Shown: positions 42,130-51,377, counted from the first letter of the stretch. The stretch is 64,000 nucleotides of DNA from 3-1-20CM-4-69-9 sp963833655 (GCA_963833655.1 CAWHYL010000004.1:186001-250000); one strand, 5' to 3'. Made by a program: numbers and translations. The notes: generated from the sequence alone by a model not told the origin.

Positions 42130-43091
42130 AGGCAGGGCTCGCCGGCGCGATTCTCGATCCGGAACTGCTGCGCGCTGTCCGACGAGTTGCCGCGCATGTC
42201 GCTGACATGTACGCGCACCTCGTACAGGCCGTTGGGGTATGAGCGCGTGTCGAACGTCGGCGCGAGGTTGTAGAGGAAGTTGCCCGGCATCGAGAACTGC
42301 TGGTTCGAGAAGCGCGGCGCGTTCTGGTAGGTGCCGCGTGCGTAGACGTTCCAGAAGTCGCGCACCACGGGCAGCGTCGTCCGGAAGTCGGCGATGGCTT
42401 GCTCGGGGACGTACGCGAGGCCCTCGACGAGCCTCAGCGACCACGTCACGAACGCGGGCGAGACGGGGAAGCCGGCGAATGTCCCGGGGACGCGCAGCGG
42501 CGGCGTGTCGTGTGCGGCGGCGACGAGCGCGACCGTGCCGCAGATCGTCGCCGAGTTGAGCGGAACCAGCGAGCGAGCAGGCCGCGCGAAGATCGCGTCG
42601 ATCTGCGGCGTCGTCCGGTCGACGTACGGCGCGATCCCTCCGCGCGCCAGCGGGTTCCAGACGCGACGGCCGCGAATCTCCGTGAGGTGCACGTGATTTG
42701 CGGCATGGATGACGGTGCCGAGCATTGTGCGCTGCGCGACGACGTGCTGACCGTTGTGGACGGCCGGGTGGATGTGGAAGTACTGGAACTTGCGACCGGG
42801 CGAGCGGACGAGGACGGCCGCGCCGTCGATCAGGCTCGCCGTGCCCGAGATCACCGGGTAGACCGGCGTCCCTTCCGGGGCCGCGATGTCGATGCCGTTG
42901 TGGAACTGGAAGAGGCCGGGGCCTTGCAGCCCGTCCGTCAGCATCGTGTTCCAGAAGCGCGTCCGCGGATCGCCGAAGTTGGCGCGGATCGGATGCTGCA
43001 CGTGGAACGGCTTGATCGGCCAGGGATAGGCGGAGGCAGCCGCCGGCAGACAGGCGAACAGGAGGAGCGCGGGAGCGAGCGCGCGGCGCAC
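42123..43091 (-). CDS. Secreted M23-like peptidase
   Basis: The 322-residue exported protein has a signal peptide (about 1-21, PAAASA). Its N-terminal domain is M23/LytM-like: FHNGIDIAAPEGTPVYPVISGTA gives the zinc His and Asp, and ANHVHLTEI gives the HxH pair. The domain is interrupted by FQYFHIHPAVHNGQHV. The C-terminal half is a beta-rich region I do not recognise. It could be an active endopeptidase or a degenerate one. Confidence 0.75.
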   Translation of the reverse strand: MRRALAPALLLFACLPAAASAYPWPIKPFHVQHPIRANFGDPRTRFWNTMLTDGLQGPGLFQFHNGIDIAAPEGTPVYPVISGTASLIDGAAVLVRSPGRKFQYFHIHPAVHNGQHVVAQRTMLGTVIHAANHVHLTEIRGRRVWNPLARGGIAPYVDRTTPQIDAIFARPARSLVPLNSATICGTVALVAAAHDTPPLRVPGTFAGFPVSPAFVTWSLRLVEGLAYVPEQAIADFRTTLPVVRDFWNVYARGTYQNAPRFSNQQFSMPGNFLYNLAPTFDTRSYPNGLYEVRVHVSDMRGNSSDSAQQFRIENRAGEPCLQ

Positions 43092-43122
43092 GTTTTGTGG
43101 GACGAAGCCGATGCGGCGGAGG

Positions 43123-43602
43123 TTAGCCCGAGGCCCGGCTCTCCAGCTCGTTGGCCGTCGCGGTGACGGCCCCGAATGCCGCCTGCAGCCAGTCGTTGAT
43201 CCCGGCTGCCGCGAGCGACCAGGTCAGGAGCCGCCCGAACCGCGGCGCGAGGATCTGCGTCGACGCAAGCGCGGCGGCCGCCCAGGTCCCGCCGCAGCGG
43301 CTGCACGTGACGAGCTCGCCGATCGCCTGCCGGTAGTCCCCCGTGGGGAGTGGGTCCTCGTCGCCCTCGTGGGCGTCGCCGCGGACGAACGGGTCGCGCA
43401 TGAAGCTCGTGACCTCGTCGTGCGCGAGGGTTCGCGCCGCCTTGAACGACGCCGCCGAGAGTACGACGAGATCGAGGCCGGTCTGACACGCCGGGTCGCG
43501 CCCGAGCGCGCGGGCGAGGACTCCGGCGGCGCTGAGCCCGCCGACGAACGTGCCGATGATCGCGGCATACGCGCGGTACGGAGGTCTCTCGACAACGGCC
43601 AT
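43123..43602 (-). CDS. DUF1360 membrane protein
   Basis: A 159-residue protein with three or four hydrophobic segments and the DUF1360 pattern: AARTLAHDEVTSFMRDPFV, then QAIGELVTCSRCGGTWAAAAL with a CxxC. The function of the family is unknown. It is divergent from uvrB with only 20 bp between start codons. Confidence 0.8.
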   Translation of the reverse strand: MAVVERPPYRAYAAIIGTFVGGLSAAGVLARALGRDPACQTGLDLVVLSAASFKAARTLAHDEVTSFMRDPFVRGDAHEGDEDPLPTGDYRQAIGELVTCSRCGGTWAAAALASTQILAPRFGRLLTWSLAAAGINDWLQAAFGAVTATANELESRASG

Positions 43603-43608
43603 CGAGGC

Positions 43609-43614
43609 TACGCT
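43609..43614 (+). promoter_or_regulatory. Probable -10 box for uvrB
   Basis: TACGCT ends 8 nt before the ATG at 43623. An alternative TTG at 43614 would overlap this box, which favours the ATG. Confidence 0.4.
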
Positions 43615-43622
43615 TGGACGGA

Positions 43623-45629
43623 ATGCGGGAGTTCAAAACATCTGACGCGTATCGGCCGACAGGCGACCAGCCGACGGCGATCGCGACCCTCGCCGAGGGC
43701 CTCAGGGGCGGTGATCGCTACCAGACCCTCATCGGCGCCACGGGCACCGGCAAGACGGCGACGATGGCGTGGACGATCGAGGAGGTCGGCAAGCCGGCGC
43801 TCGTGATCGCGCACAACAAGACGCTGGCCGCCCAGCTCTGCAACGAGTTCCGCGAGTTCTTCCCCTACAACTCCGTCGAATACTTCGTCTCGTACTACGA
43901 CTACTACCAGCCCGAGGCGTACGTCCCGCAGGCCGATCTCTACATCGAGAAGGACTCGTCGCAGAACGACGACATCGCCCGGCTCCGGCTTGCCGCCACG
44001 TCGGCCTTGTTCACCCGCCGCGACGTCGTCGTCGTCGCCTCGGTCTCGTGTATCTACGGCCTCGGCTCCCCCGAGGAGTGGCGCGAGCGCGTGATCATCC
44101 TCGAGGTCGGGGAGGAGCACGACCGCGACCTGATGCTGCGCAAGCTGATCGACTCGCAGTACGTGCGCAACGACGCCGTCCTCGACCGCGGCCGCTTCCG
44201 GGTCAAGGGCGACGTCGTCGAGGTGCAGCCGGCGAACCAGGAAACCGCATATCGAATCTCCTTCTTCGGCGACGAGGTCGAGGCGGTCACCCATTTCGAC
44301 CCGGTCAGCGGCGAGATCCTGGCGAAGCTCGACAACATCGCGATCTGGCCGGCGACGGAGTACGTCACGTCGAAGCCCACGGTCGAGCGCGCCGTCGGTG
44401 AGATCAAGCACGAGCTCGAAGAGCGTGTGAAGGAGCTCGAGATCGACGGCAAGATGCTCGAGGCGCACCGGCTGCGCCAGCGCACCGAGTACGACCTCGA
44501 GATGATGCAGGAGCTCGGCTTCTGCAACGGGATCGAGAACTACTCGCGGATTCTCGAAGGCCGCGCGCCCGGGACGCACCCGTTCACGCTGCTCGACTAC
44601 TTCGCGAACGACTTCGTCGTGTTCGTCGACGAGTCGCACCAAACGGTGCCGCAGATCGGCGGCATGTACGAGGGCGACCGCTCGCGGAAGCAGACGCTCG
44701 TGGACTACGGCTTCCGGCTGCCGTCCGCGCTCGACAACCGGCCGCTGCGCTTCGACGAGTTCCTCGAGAAAGTGCCGCAGCTCGTGTTCGTGTCCGCGAC
44801 GCCCGGCCCGTTCGAGCTGCGCCACTCGACGCGGTTGGCGGAGCAGCTGATCCGGCCGACCGGCATCGTCGACCCGGAGGTCGAGCTCCGCGCGACGAAG
44901 AACCAGATCGACGACCTGCTGAACGAGGTCCGCCGGCGGGAGGAGGCCGGCGAGCGCGTCCTCGTCACGACCCTCACGAAGAAGATGGCCGAGGACCTGA
45001 CCGACTACCTGCTCGAGTCCGGCGTCAAAGCGCGCTACCTCCATTCCGAGGTCGACACGCTCGAGCGCATCCAGATCATCCGCGAGCTGCGGCTTGGCGA
45101 ATACGACGTTCTCGTCGGCGTGAACCTGCTGCGCGAAGGGCTCGACCTGCCGGAGGTGTCGCTCGTCGCCGTCCTCGACGCCGACAAGGAAGGCTTCCTG
45201 CGCGGGCGCACGTCGCTGATCCAGACGATCGGCCGTGCAGCTCGAAACGTGAACGGCAAGGTGCTGCTCTACGCGGACAAGGTGACGCAGGCGATCCAGG
45301 AGGCGCTCGACGAGACCAACCGGCGCCGCGCGATTCAGCTCGCGTACAACGAGGAGCACGGGATCACGCCCGAGACGATCGTCAAAGGCGTGTCCGACAT
45401 CGCGGAGTTCCTGGCGCTCGAATCGCCGACCGTCCCGGCGTCGAAGCGCCGCCGCGGCCGCAAGGACGTCGAAGGGATGGCCCCGACCGAGCTCGAGAAG
45501 CTCATCATCGAGCTCGAGGAGGAGATGTTCGCCGCCGCCGAGGAGCTCCGCTTCGAATACGCCGCGAAGCTCCGCGACGAGATCAAGGATCTCCGCCGCG
45601 AGCTGACGGCCGCCACAGCGGCGGCGTAG
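43623..45629 (+). CDS. uvrB: Excinuclease ABC subunit B
   Basis: UvrB verifies DNA damage in nucleotide excision repair. The 668-residue protein shows Walker A GATGTGKTA, the beta-hairpin region (VSYYDYYQPEAYVPQADLYI), helicase motifs (VFVDESHQT, FVSATPGPFEL, LVTTLTKKMAEDLTDYL) and a C-terminal UVR domain (ELEEEMFAAAEELRFEYAAK). uvrA is in the same window at 60340. ATG 43623 is chosen from the -10 position. Confidence 0.97.
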   Translation: MREFKTSDAYRPTGDQPTAIATLAEGLRGGDRYQTLIGATGTGKTATMAWTIEEVGKPALVIAHNKTLAAQLCNEFREFFPYNSVEYFVSYYDYYQPEAYVPQADLYIEKDSSQNDDIARLRLAATSALFTRRDVVVVASVSCIYGLGSPEEWRERVIILEVGEEHDRDLMLRKLIDSQYVRNDAVLDRGRFRVKGDVVEVQPANQETAYRISFFGDEVEAVTHFDPVSGEILAKLDNIAIWPATEYVTSKPTVERAVGEIKHELEERVKELEIDGKMLEAHRLRQRTEYDLEMMQELGFCNGIENYSRILEGRAPGTHPFTLLDYFANDFVVFVDESHQTVPQIGGMYEGDRSRKQTLVDYGFRLPSALDNRPLRFDEFLEKVPQLVFVSATPGPFELRHSTRLAEQLIRPTGIVDPEVELRATKNQIDDLLNEVRRREEAGERVLVTTLTKKMAEDLTDYLLESGVKARYLHSEVDTLERIQIIRELRLGEYDVLVGVNLLREGLDLPEVSLVAVLDADKEGFLRGRTSLIQTIGRAARNVNGKVLLYADKVTQAIQEALDETNRRRAIQLAYNEEHGITPETIVKGVSDIAEFLALESPTVPASKRRRGRKDVEGMAPTELEKLIIELEEEMFAAAEELRFEYAAKLRDEIKDLRRELTAATAAA

Positions 45630-45662
45630 ACGCGCCGCAGGCGATGCGTTATCAACCGACGC

Positions 45663-48600
45663 GTGGCCGACGTTGCCTCACGGACGCCGCGGGTCAAGCT
45701 GACACCGCCTAGGCGGCCGGGCCGTTTTCTCCAGCGCGCGGCGCTCGATGCTCGCATCGACGAGGCGACCGACCACCGGCTGACCGCCGTTGTCGCCGGC
45801 GCTGGTTTCGGAAAGTCGATGCAGCTCTCGGCCAATGCGCTCGCGAACGACTGGTGCTGGTACGCGGCGGACGAGGGCGATGCAGCCGGGGTCGTGCTCG
45901 CGCGGGGCCTCGGCGACGCCCTCCGGCGGCGGCTGCCAGAGCTCGAAGAGCTGGCGATCCCGACGGCGACGAGCGTGGACGAGACGGCGGCGGCCGAGCT
46001 GCTCGCCCGGGCGATCGAGGAGGGATTGTCGGACGACGTCGTGCTCGTCGTCGACGACGTGCACGAGCTCGGACCCGCTGCGTCGTCGGGGGCGCGACTG
46101 CTCGAAGCCCTCGTACGCTTCGCACCGCCGGAGCTCCACCTCGTCTTCGCATCGCGCGACGAGGTGCCGTTCTCGATCGCCCGCCTGCGGGCTCAGGGAA
46201 GCGTCCTCGATCTCGATGCGGCCGACCTGTCGTTCGCGCCGGGGGAGGTGGACGCCGCTGTCGTCGCGGCATTGGGGGAGGAGGCGTCTTCGCTCGCCGC
46301 CTCTCTGTACGAAGTGACCTCCGGCTGGCCCGTTGCAGTGCAGCTTGCGCTCGAATGGCTCGCGTCGGTCACGCCCGCGGAGCGGACGGGCGCACTCGAC
46401 GCGCTCGCGACCCGACGGACGCCGCTGATGGCCTATCTCGCCGACGAGATCTTCGGTAGCGAGCCTCCGTACGTGCGAGAGCTGCTCGGCGCGATTGTCC
46501 AGTTCGACCGCGTCACGCCCAGCCTCTGCGCCGCGTGCGGACTGACGGATGCGGACGGTGTCCTCGACGATCTCGCGCGGCGCGGCCTCCTTTCCGAAAC
46601 GGACGGAAGCTACGCGCCGCACGCCCTGATCAGGCAATTCGTCGCAGCGGCCTGGCCGCTGCCGGCCGATGCGGTGCGGACGCTACGCCGACGCGCCGGC
46701 GAGTGGTACGAAGCGAACTACGACCCGATCGCCGCCGCGCGCGCATTCACCGCCGCGCGCGACCGCGAGGGAGTTCGGCGAGTCTTCGACGAGTCGTGGG
46801 CCGTGCTCGACAACGCGGCCGCCGTTGACGTGATCCTCGAGGGGGCAGCCCTGCTATCACCGTCCGAGCGGACGCGGCCGGCGCTGATTGCACACGCGCT
46901 CATCGTTCGGGGGGAGATCGACGAGGCGCGCCGCTGGATCGCGGAAGCCCGCGAGCAGGACCCCGTCTTCGGCTTTCTCGAGGGGCTTGCGCACATGCAC
47001 CGCTCGGAGCACCGGGAGGCTGTCGACAAGTTCCTCCGGGCGAGGGAGGGCTACGGCGGCGCGGACTACTACTGCACCGCATTCGCCGCATACGAGCTGC
47101 TCGCGCTCGGACGCATCGAGGAAGCGCGGCGCCTCGCCGGCGAGGCGGAGGTTTTTGCGAAGGACAGCTACGGTGGCGAAGCCGAAGCGCAGCTGCTGGC
47201 AAGCGATCTCGCCTTCTGTGACGGGGACTTCGCGAGCGCCCTGACGGCCGCCCAGGCCGGGTGCCGCGGCTTTGCGGAGACGTCGAACGTGCTCGGGGAA
47301 TGCAGCGCCTGGAATCATTTGGCGTACTCCGCGAGCCTGCTCGGCAAGTTCGCCGAGGCCGTCGCGGCGGCCGACGCGGCGACGAGGCTGAGCGAGCGGA
47401 TCGGTGTTTCCCACTTCCAGGCGTGGACCGCCGCCACGCGCGGGTTCGTCTCGCTCCAGCGTGGTGCGTTCGACGAAGCGCTCCAAGACTTCGCAGCAGC
47501 GGTGAACGTGCACGAACGGCTCGGTTCGAGCGGAGCCTCCGAGGCGCTGGTCGGACTCGGCTACGCGCACGGCGAGCTCGGCGAGCGCGTCCAGGCGCGA
47601 GGCGTCTATGAGCGAGGGCTCGCGCTCGCCGAGCGGACTGGGAACAATGCCGCGCAGGTGGTCGCGAACGCGGGCCTTGCCCGCCTGGCCACCGAGGAAG
47701 ACCCGGCGGAGGCGCTCGCCCTCGCCGAGCGCGCCGTCGAGCTGGCAGCAACGGTTCCCTATCGCTTCGAGGCAACGCTCGCACGCGGCTGGGTGCTGCA
47801 CGACATCGGCGACACCCAGGCGGCGGTCTGCGCGGCGGAGGCGGAGGCGATCGCGCGACGGACGGCGTCACCGGTCCTGCTGGCGCGCGCGATCGAGTTG
47901 CGGGCTGCCACCGCGGCCGCCGCGGAGCAGCGAGAAGGGCTTCTGCGCGAGGCACTCGGCCTCTGGCGCCGTCTCGGCAACGAGCACGCCGCGGCGGCAG
48001 TCGGCGCGAGCCTCGCTCGCCGCGCTGCGGCCGCACCACTCGCCGTGGAGACGCTCGCTCGCTTTGCGGTCCTGCGCAACGGCGAAGTCGTGACACCGGC
48101 GGAGTGGCAGTCGAAGAAGGCGCGCGACCTCTTGAAGATCCTCGTGACGCGACGCGGGCAGGCTACGCCGCGGGACTACGTGATCGAGCTGCTCTGGCCG
48201 GAGGACGATCCCGCGCGAACGCCGAAGCGGCTGGCCGTTGCGGTGAACGTGCTGCGGAACGTGCTCGACCCGGAACGCGCGCACGGAACGGATCACTTCG
48301 TCGCCGGCGAAACGGAGGGGCTGCGGCTCGAGCTCCAGCACGTCCGCGTCGACGTCGAGGACTTCCTGCGTCAGGCGGGGGAGGCGTTGAGCAGCGACGA
48401 CCGCGCGCTGCTCGAGGTCGCCGAGGCGGCCTACACCGGCGACTTCCTCCCGGAAGACGTCTACGTCGACTGGGCCACGCCACTCCGCGAAGAGGTTCGC
48501 GCGGCGTACCTGGAGGTCGTGCGCGCCCTGGCTTCGACGACCGGCGACGTCCGCTATCTCGTGCGCCTGCTCGCCCTCGACCCGTACGACGAGGATTCGC

Positions 48601-48737
48601 ATCTGCTGCTGATCCGCACATACGCGCGCGGCGGGAAGCACGGCGAAGCACGACGGGCATATCGACGCTACGTCGACTGCATGCGCGAGCTGGGGCTCGA
48701 GCCGACGGCGTACGAGCACGTCACCAAGCAGCCTTGA
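45663..48737 (+). CDS. Large MalT/SARP-type regulator: NTPase, TPR, winged helix, BTAD
   Basis: A 1024-residue regulator. The N-terminal STAND NTPase has Walker A AGAGFGKS (residues 45-52) and Walker B VVLVVDDVHELG. The middle is a long helical repeat region like MalT/TPR. The C-terminus, from about 785, carries a winged helix (WQSKKARDLLKILVTRRG, then PRDYVIELLWPEDDPARTPKRL) followed by a BTAD domain ending KHGEARRAYRRYVDCMRELG. SARPs usually have the DNA-binding part at the N-terminus; here the order is reversed. The stimulus and targets are unknown. Confidence 0.85.
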   Translation: MADVASRTPRVKLTPPRRPGRFLQRAALDARIDEATDHRLTAVVAGAGFGKSMQLSANALANDWCWYAADEGDAAGVVLARGLGDALRRRLPELEELAIPTATSVDETAAAELLARAIEEGLSDDVVLVVDDVHELGPAASSGARLLEALVRFAPPELHLVFASRDEVPFSIARLRAQGSVLDLDAADLSFAPGEVDAAVVAALGEEASSLAASLYEVTSGWPVAVQLALEWLASVTPAERTGALDALATRRTPLMAYLADEIFGSEPPYVRELLGAIVQFDRVTPSLCAACGLTDADGVLDDLARRGLLSETDGSYAPHALIRQFVAAAWPLPADAVRTLRRRAGEWYEANYDPIAAARAFTAARDREGVRRVFDESWAVLDNAAAVDVILEGAALLSPSERTRPALIAHALIVRGEIDEARRWIAEAREQDPVFGFLEGLAHMHRSEHREAVDKFLRAREGYGGADYYCTAFAAYELLALGRIEEARRLAGEAEVFAKDSYGGEAEAQLLASDLAFCDGDFASALTAAQAGCRGFAETSNVLGECSAWNHLAYSASLLGKFAEAVAAADAATRLSERIGVSHFQAWTAATRGFVSLQRGAFDEALQDFAAAVNVHERLGSSGASEALVGLGYAHGELGERVQARGVYERGLALAERTGNNAAQVVANAGLARLATEEDPAEALALAERAVELAATVPYRFEATLARGWVLHDIGDTQAAVCAAEAEAIARRTASPVLLARAIELRAATAAAAEQREGLLREALGLWRRLGNEHAAAAVGASLARRAAAAPLAVETLARFAVLRNGEVVTPAEWQSKKARDLLKILVTRRGQATPRDYVIELLWPEDDPARTPKRLAVAVNVLRNVLDPERAHGTDHFVAGETEGLRLELQHVRVDVEDFLRQAGEALSSDDRALLEVAEAAYTGDFLPEDVYVDWATPLREEVRAAYLEVVRALASTTGDVRYLVRLLALDPYDEDSHLLLIRTYARGGKHGEARRAYRRYVDCMRELGLEPTAYEHVTKQP

Positions 48738-48761
48738 GCCCGCCTTTATCCGACTCGAACC

Positions 48762-48781
48762 GGGCCACGCCACAGTGGCCC
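48762..48781. promoter_or_regulatory. Inverted repeat just before a start codon
   Basis: GGGCCAC-GCCACA-GTGGCCC is a perfect 7-bp inverted repeat ending 1 nt before the ATG at 48783. It could terminate the regulator mRNA, hide the next start, or bind a protein. Confidence 0.35.
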
Positions 48782-48782
48782 C

Positions 48783-49241
48783 ATGAAACGAACACTCCTC
48801 ATAGCGATCGTCGGTCTGATCCTCACCGCACCCGCGTCAGCCGCAGAGCAGCAGCATCCGGTGCCCTTCCTTCGCGGCGTCGTGACCGCGCTCGTCGGGA
48901 ACGACTACGCGACCGCCTGGGAAACTCTGCACCCCGCACACCAGGCCGTTGCGCCCGAAGCCGAGTACGTCGCGTGCGAGTCCCTCTCGCCGGTCGGCGG
49001 TCGCCTGAAGTCGCTGGTCGCGCTGCGGTCGCGGCACAAGCTGCTGACGGTCGCAGGCCTCCCAGGGCGGGTTCCGGGCGTCGTCGTCACGTTTCGCCTC
49101 CGGCTCGTCGATCCCGCGAGCGGCGCGTCCGTGGCGTTCGCGCTGAACGCTGCGACCGTCGAGGTGGACGGGCGCTGGGTCTGGATGCTGCCGCGGGCGC
49201 GCTACGAGCTGTACGAGAACGGCTCCTGTAGCGGCGTGTAG
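48783..49241 (+). CDS. Small secreted protein, unknown function
   Basis: A 152-residue protein with a clear signal peptide (MKRTLLIAIVGLILTAPASA). The mature part (VTALVGNDYATAWETLHPAHQ, then GRLKSLVALRSRHKLLTVAG, then FALNAATVEVDGRWVWMLP) has the look of an NTF2-like or Cys-pair secreted domain; I do not recognise a named family. It follows the large regulator after 45 nt. Confidence 0.7.
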   Translation: MKRTLLIAIVGLILTAPASAAEQQHPVPFLRGVVTALVGNDYATAWETLHPAHQAVAPEAEYVACESLSPVGGRLKSLVALRSRHKLLTVAGLPGRVPGVVVTFRLRLVDPASGASVAFALNAATVEVDGRWVWMLPRARYELYENGSCSGV

Positions 49242-49247
49242 GCGGCA

Positions 49248-49253
49248 TACACT
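49248..49253 (+). promoter_or_regulatory. Probable -10 box
   Basis: TACACT ends 6 nt before the GTG at 49260, the same arrangement as deoC. Confidence 0.4.
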
Positions 49254-49259
49254 GGGGCC

Positions 49260-49739
49260 GTGCTGGCCTCCGTCGTGATGATCATGCTGTTCGGCTTCAT
49301 CACTGGAAGCCTTGCGCGCTGGGCGGTCCCGGGGCCCGATCCGATGCCCGTGTGGCTCACGGTCGCGATCGGCCTCGCGGGGTCGGCCGCCGGCGGCGCG
49401 CTGGCGATCGGCATCTGGGGCAAGGGGACGCAGGGGATCGGCATCTTCGCATTCCTCGGCTCCGTTCTCCTCGTCGTCGGATACCGGCGCTTCGTGCAGA
49501 AGCGGCCCGCCTACGGCCCCGACGCGTACAAGTTCCCCGAGCGCGGCATCGGGATCGAGCGGTACCAGCAGCGGCGGGAGCGGATGGAAGACATGCTGCG
49601 CCAGGCGCAGGCCGAGCAGGTGGAGCAGGCGCAGGCGTCAGAGGAGGCGAATCTGCAGAAGCTCCGCGACCTGCACGAGGCCGGAATCCTCACGGACGAC
49701 GAGTTCGAGGAGAAGAAGGCGCAGATCGAGTCACGCTGA
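49260..49739 (+). CDS. Membrane protein with SHOCT domain
   Basis: A 159-residue protein. Residues 1-80 form three hydrophobic segments rich in Gly (MLFGFITGSLARWAVPGPDP, then AIGLAGSAAGGALAIGIWG), resembling transglycosylase-associated/YeaQ proteins. A charged helical linker (residues 95-127) leads to a C-terminal SHOCT domain (LQKLRDLHEAGILTDDEFEEK), a short oligomerisation motif. The function is unknown; YeaQ-type proteins are often stress-induced. Confidence 0.8.
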   Translation: MLASVVMIMLFGFITGSLARWAVPGPDPMPVWLTVAIGLAGSAAGGALAIGIWGKGTQGIGIFAFLGSVLLVVGYRRFVQKRPAYGPDAYKFPERGIGIERYQQRRERMEDMLRQAQAEQVEQAQASEEANLQKLRDLHEAGILTDDEFEEKKAQIESR

Positions 49740-49776
49740 CGGTTTGCGGTCGGGTCGCGCCGGAAACGATCGAGGC

Positions 49777-50025
49777 ATGCACTGGATATGGCTGATCATC
49801 GTGGGCGCGGTCGTTGGAGCCTTGGGGCGACTTCTCCATCCGGGTCGTGACCCGATGGGCTGGATCGTCACCATCCTCATCGGCATTGCGTCGCTTGTCA
49901 TTGCCGGCTTGATCTTCTCGAACGGTGTGCTCGAGTTCGTCGTGGGCATCATCGTCGCGGTGGTTCTCGTCGCGCTCGTCGGCCGCTTCTTCGGCCGCGA
50001 CCGCGGCGTCGCCGCAAGGGTCTAG
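49777..50025 (+). CDS. GlsB/YeaQ/YmgE family membrane protein
   Basis: An 82-residue protein with three membrane helices and the family pattern WLIIVGAVVGALGRLLHPG, then GWIVTILIGIASLVIAG, then VVGIIVAVVLVALVGRFFG. It is normally associated with envelope stress. It begins 37 nt after the SHOCT gene, to which it is related. Confidence 0.85.
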   Translation: MHWIWLIIVGAVVGALGRLLHPGRDPMGWIVTILIGIASLVIAGLIFSNGVLEFVVGIIVAVVLVALVGRFFGRDRGVAARV

Positions 50026-50096
50026 CCGGTTCGGATCGAGGGGTCTCACGGCCGCGCGGAACCAGCGCTCGGCTTTGAGGCCCCGCGTCCGCGTTG

Positions 50097-50924
50097 TCAC
50101 GCTTCGACTGACTCGCGCGCAAGCGGTTGTCGCCCCCGCGGGAACTGCCGCTCGGCCGTGAGGCTCCAGTCCGTGTCCTGCCAGATGTAGGTGCGGACGC
50201 AGAGGCAGGAGGCGTCGATCTCGTAGACGTGGACGCCGCGCGCCTCGCCCTGGCGTTTCGGCCGCGGCTGCCCGAGGCCCGGCGCGATCGCGACGACGGC
50301 GCCCCGCTCGCCGCCGCGCGAGATCTCGAACTCGTGCCGCTCGCTCACCGCCGCCTGGTGAATGTGCCCGGCGAGGATCAGGTCGGCGCCCGCCTCGACG
50401 AGCCCCGCCAGCACGTGGTTCCGCCGCGCTACCGGCTTCTTACGTGAGCGCCAGGGCGCGCCGATCAGGTGGTGGTGAAGGACGACGATCCGAAAGGCGG
50501 TGGGCGGTGCCCCGCGGAGCCGCGCCTCGGCCTCGGCCAGCTTGCGCGTGCGCAATCCGCCGGACTGGTGCCGCCACGGCCGCACGGAATTGAGCCCGAC
50601 GACGTGGAGCGCCGGAGAGGTGTAGGTCGGCTCCGTCGTCTCCCACTGTCGCTCGAACTTTCGGAACGAGCGCGTGAACCGCGCCGGGAACGTGTACGGG
50701 ATGTCGTGGTTGCCGGGGACCGCGAGAACCGGCGGGCCGAGTGAGCGCAGGAACTGCGACGCGCGCGCGAGCTGCTCCTCGCGCCCGCGGTGGCTGAGGT
50801 CGCCACTCGCGACGATGAGCTCCGGCTCGAAACGTTCGATCAGCACCGGAGAGCCGCGCTCGATTGCGTCGTCGTCGCCTGCCCCGAAGTGCAGATCGGA
50901 CAGGTGCAGAACGCGTGTAAGCAC
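50097..50924 (-). CDS. Calcineurin-like metallophosphoesterase
   Basis: A 275-residue phosphoesterase with all metal motifs: LSDLHFG, VASGDLSHRG, VPGNHDIP, VLHHHLIG and LAGHIHQA. Similar stand-alone enzymes (Icc/CpdA type) act on cyclic nucleotides or nucleotides; the substrate is unknown here. It is divergent from the small gene at 50953. Confidence 0.88.
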   Translation of the reverse strand: MLTRVLHLSDLHFGAGDDDAIERGSPVLIERFEPELIVASGDLSHRGREEQLARASQFLRSLGPPVLAVPGNHDIPYTFPARFTRSFRKFERQWETTEPTYTSPALHVVGLNSVRPWRHQSGGLRTRKLAEAEARLRGAPPTAFRIVVLHHHLIGAPWRSRKKPVARRNHVLAGLVEAGADLILAGHIHQAAVSERHEFEISRGGERGAVVAIAPGLGQPRPKRQGEARGVHVYEIDASCLCVRTYIWQDTDWSLTAERQFPRGRQPLARESVEA

Positions 50925-50939
50925 GGCCGGGGGAGGCTA

Positions 50940-50945
50940 TACACT
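50940..50945 (+). promoter_or_regulatory. Probable -10 box
   Basis: TACACT, within TATACACT, ends 7 nt before the GTG at 50953. Confidence 0.4.
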
Positions 50946-50952
50946 GACTTCA

Positions 50953-51192
50953 GTGGCCGAAGAGTCCGCCGAGATCTTCGACGACCTCTATCTCGGTCTC
51001 CGAGCGGGCGGCGCGATCCGTAAGCAGCGCCGCGGCGAGTCCCTGACGCAGGAGGAGCGCGAGGCGCTCGGCCGCTGGCAGCGCCTGTCGACGTGGCGCA
51101 AGGCGATCGCCATCGGCGGGTTCGCAGTCGGCACGTTCGGGCTGGGATTCACTCTCGGCGGCCTCGTCTTCGGCCGCTGGCGCAAGGCCTAG
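50953..51192 (+). CDS. Small membrane-anchored protein, unknown
   Basis: A 79-residue protein: a charged helical N-terminus (AEESAEIFDDLYLGLRAGGA, then ESLTQEEREALGRWQ) and one C-terminal helix (IAIGGFAVGTFGLGFTLGGLV) ending in RWRKA. The family is not recognised. The GTG start is supported by the -10 spacing. Confidence 0.65.
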   Translation: MAEESAEIFDDLYLGLRAGGAIRKQRRGESLTQEEREALGRWQRLSTWRKAIAIGGFAVGTFGLGFTLGGLVFGRWRKA

Positions 51193-51377
51193 AACCGGCG
51201 CAACAGCCCAGTTTCGCACCGGCTCCGGCTGGGTGTTCGCGGTGCGCGAAGGTCTCACCCTCCCGGGCGACCCCCGCCGCCGACTCATACGCAATTCATC
51301 CCGAAGCCCCCCTCGTCGTCATGCGGGGCGTTCCGATGGTGACCGTGTCAACAGAGAAGAAAGGACCGACACGCACC
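51193..51377 (+). other. Untranslated region before the camelysin-like gene
   Basis: This 185-bp stretch holds no credible gene. It contains possible pairing (CGCACCG with CGGTGCG, about 51214-51246) and GC-rich runs, but no riboswitch consensus that I can recognise. A weak AAGGA lies about 12 nt before the ATG. Confidence 0.35.

Noticed and set aside
51193..51377. GEMM (cyclic di-GMP) or ydaO (cyclic di-AMP) riboswitch
   Set aside because: The conserved core sequences of these classes could not be found.
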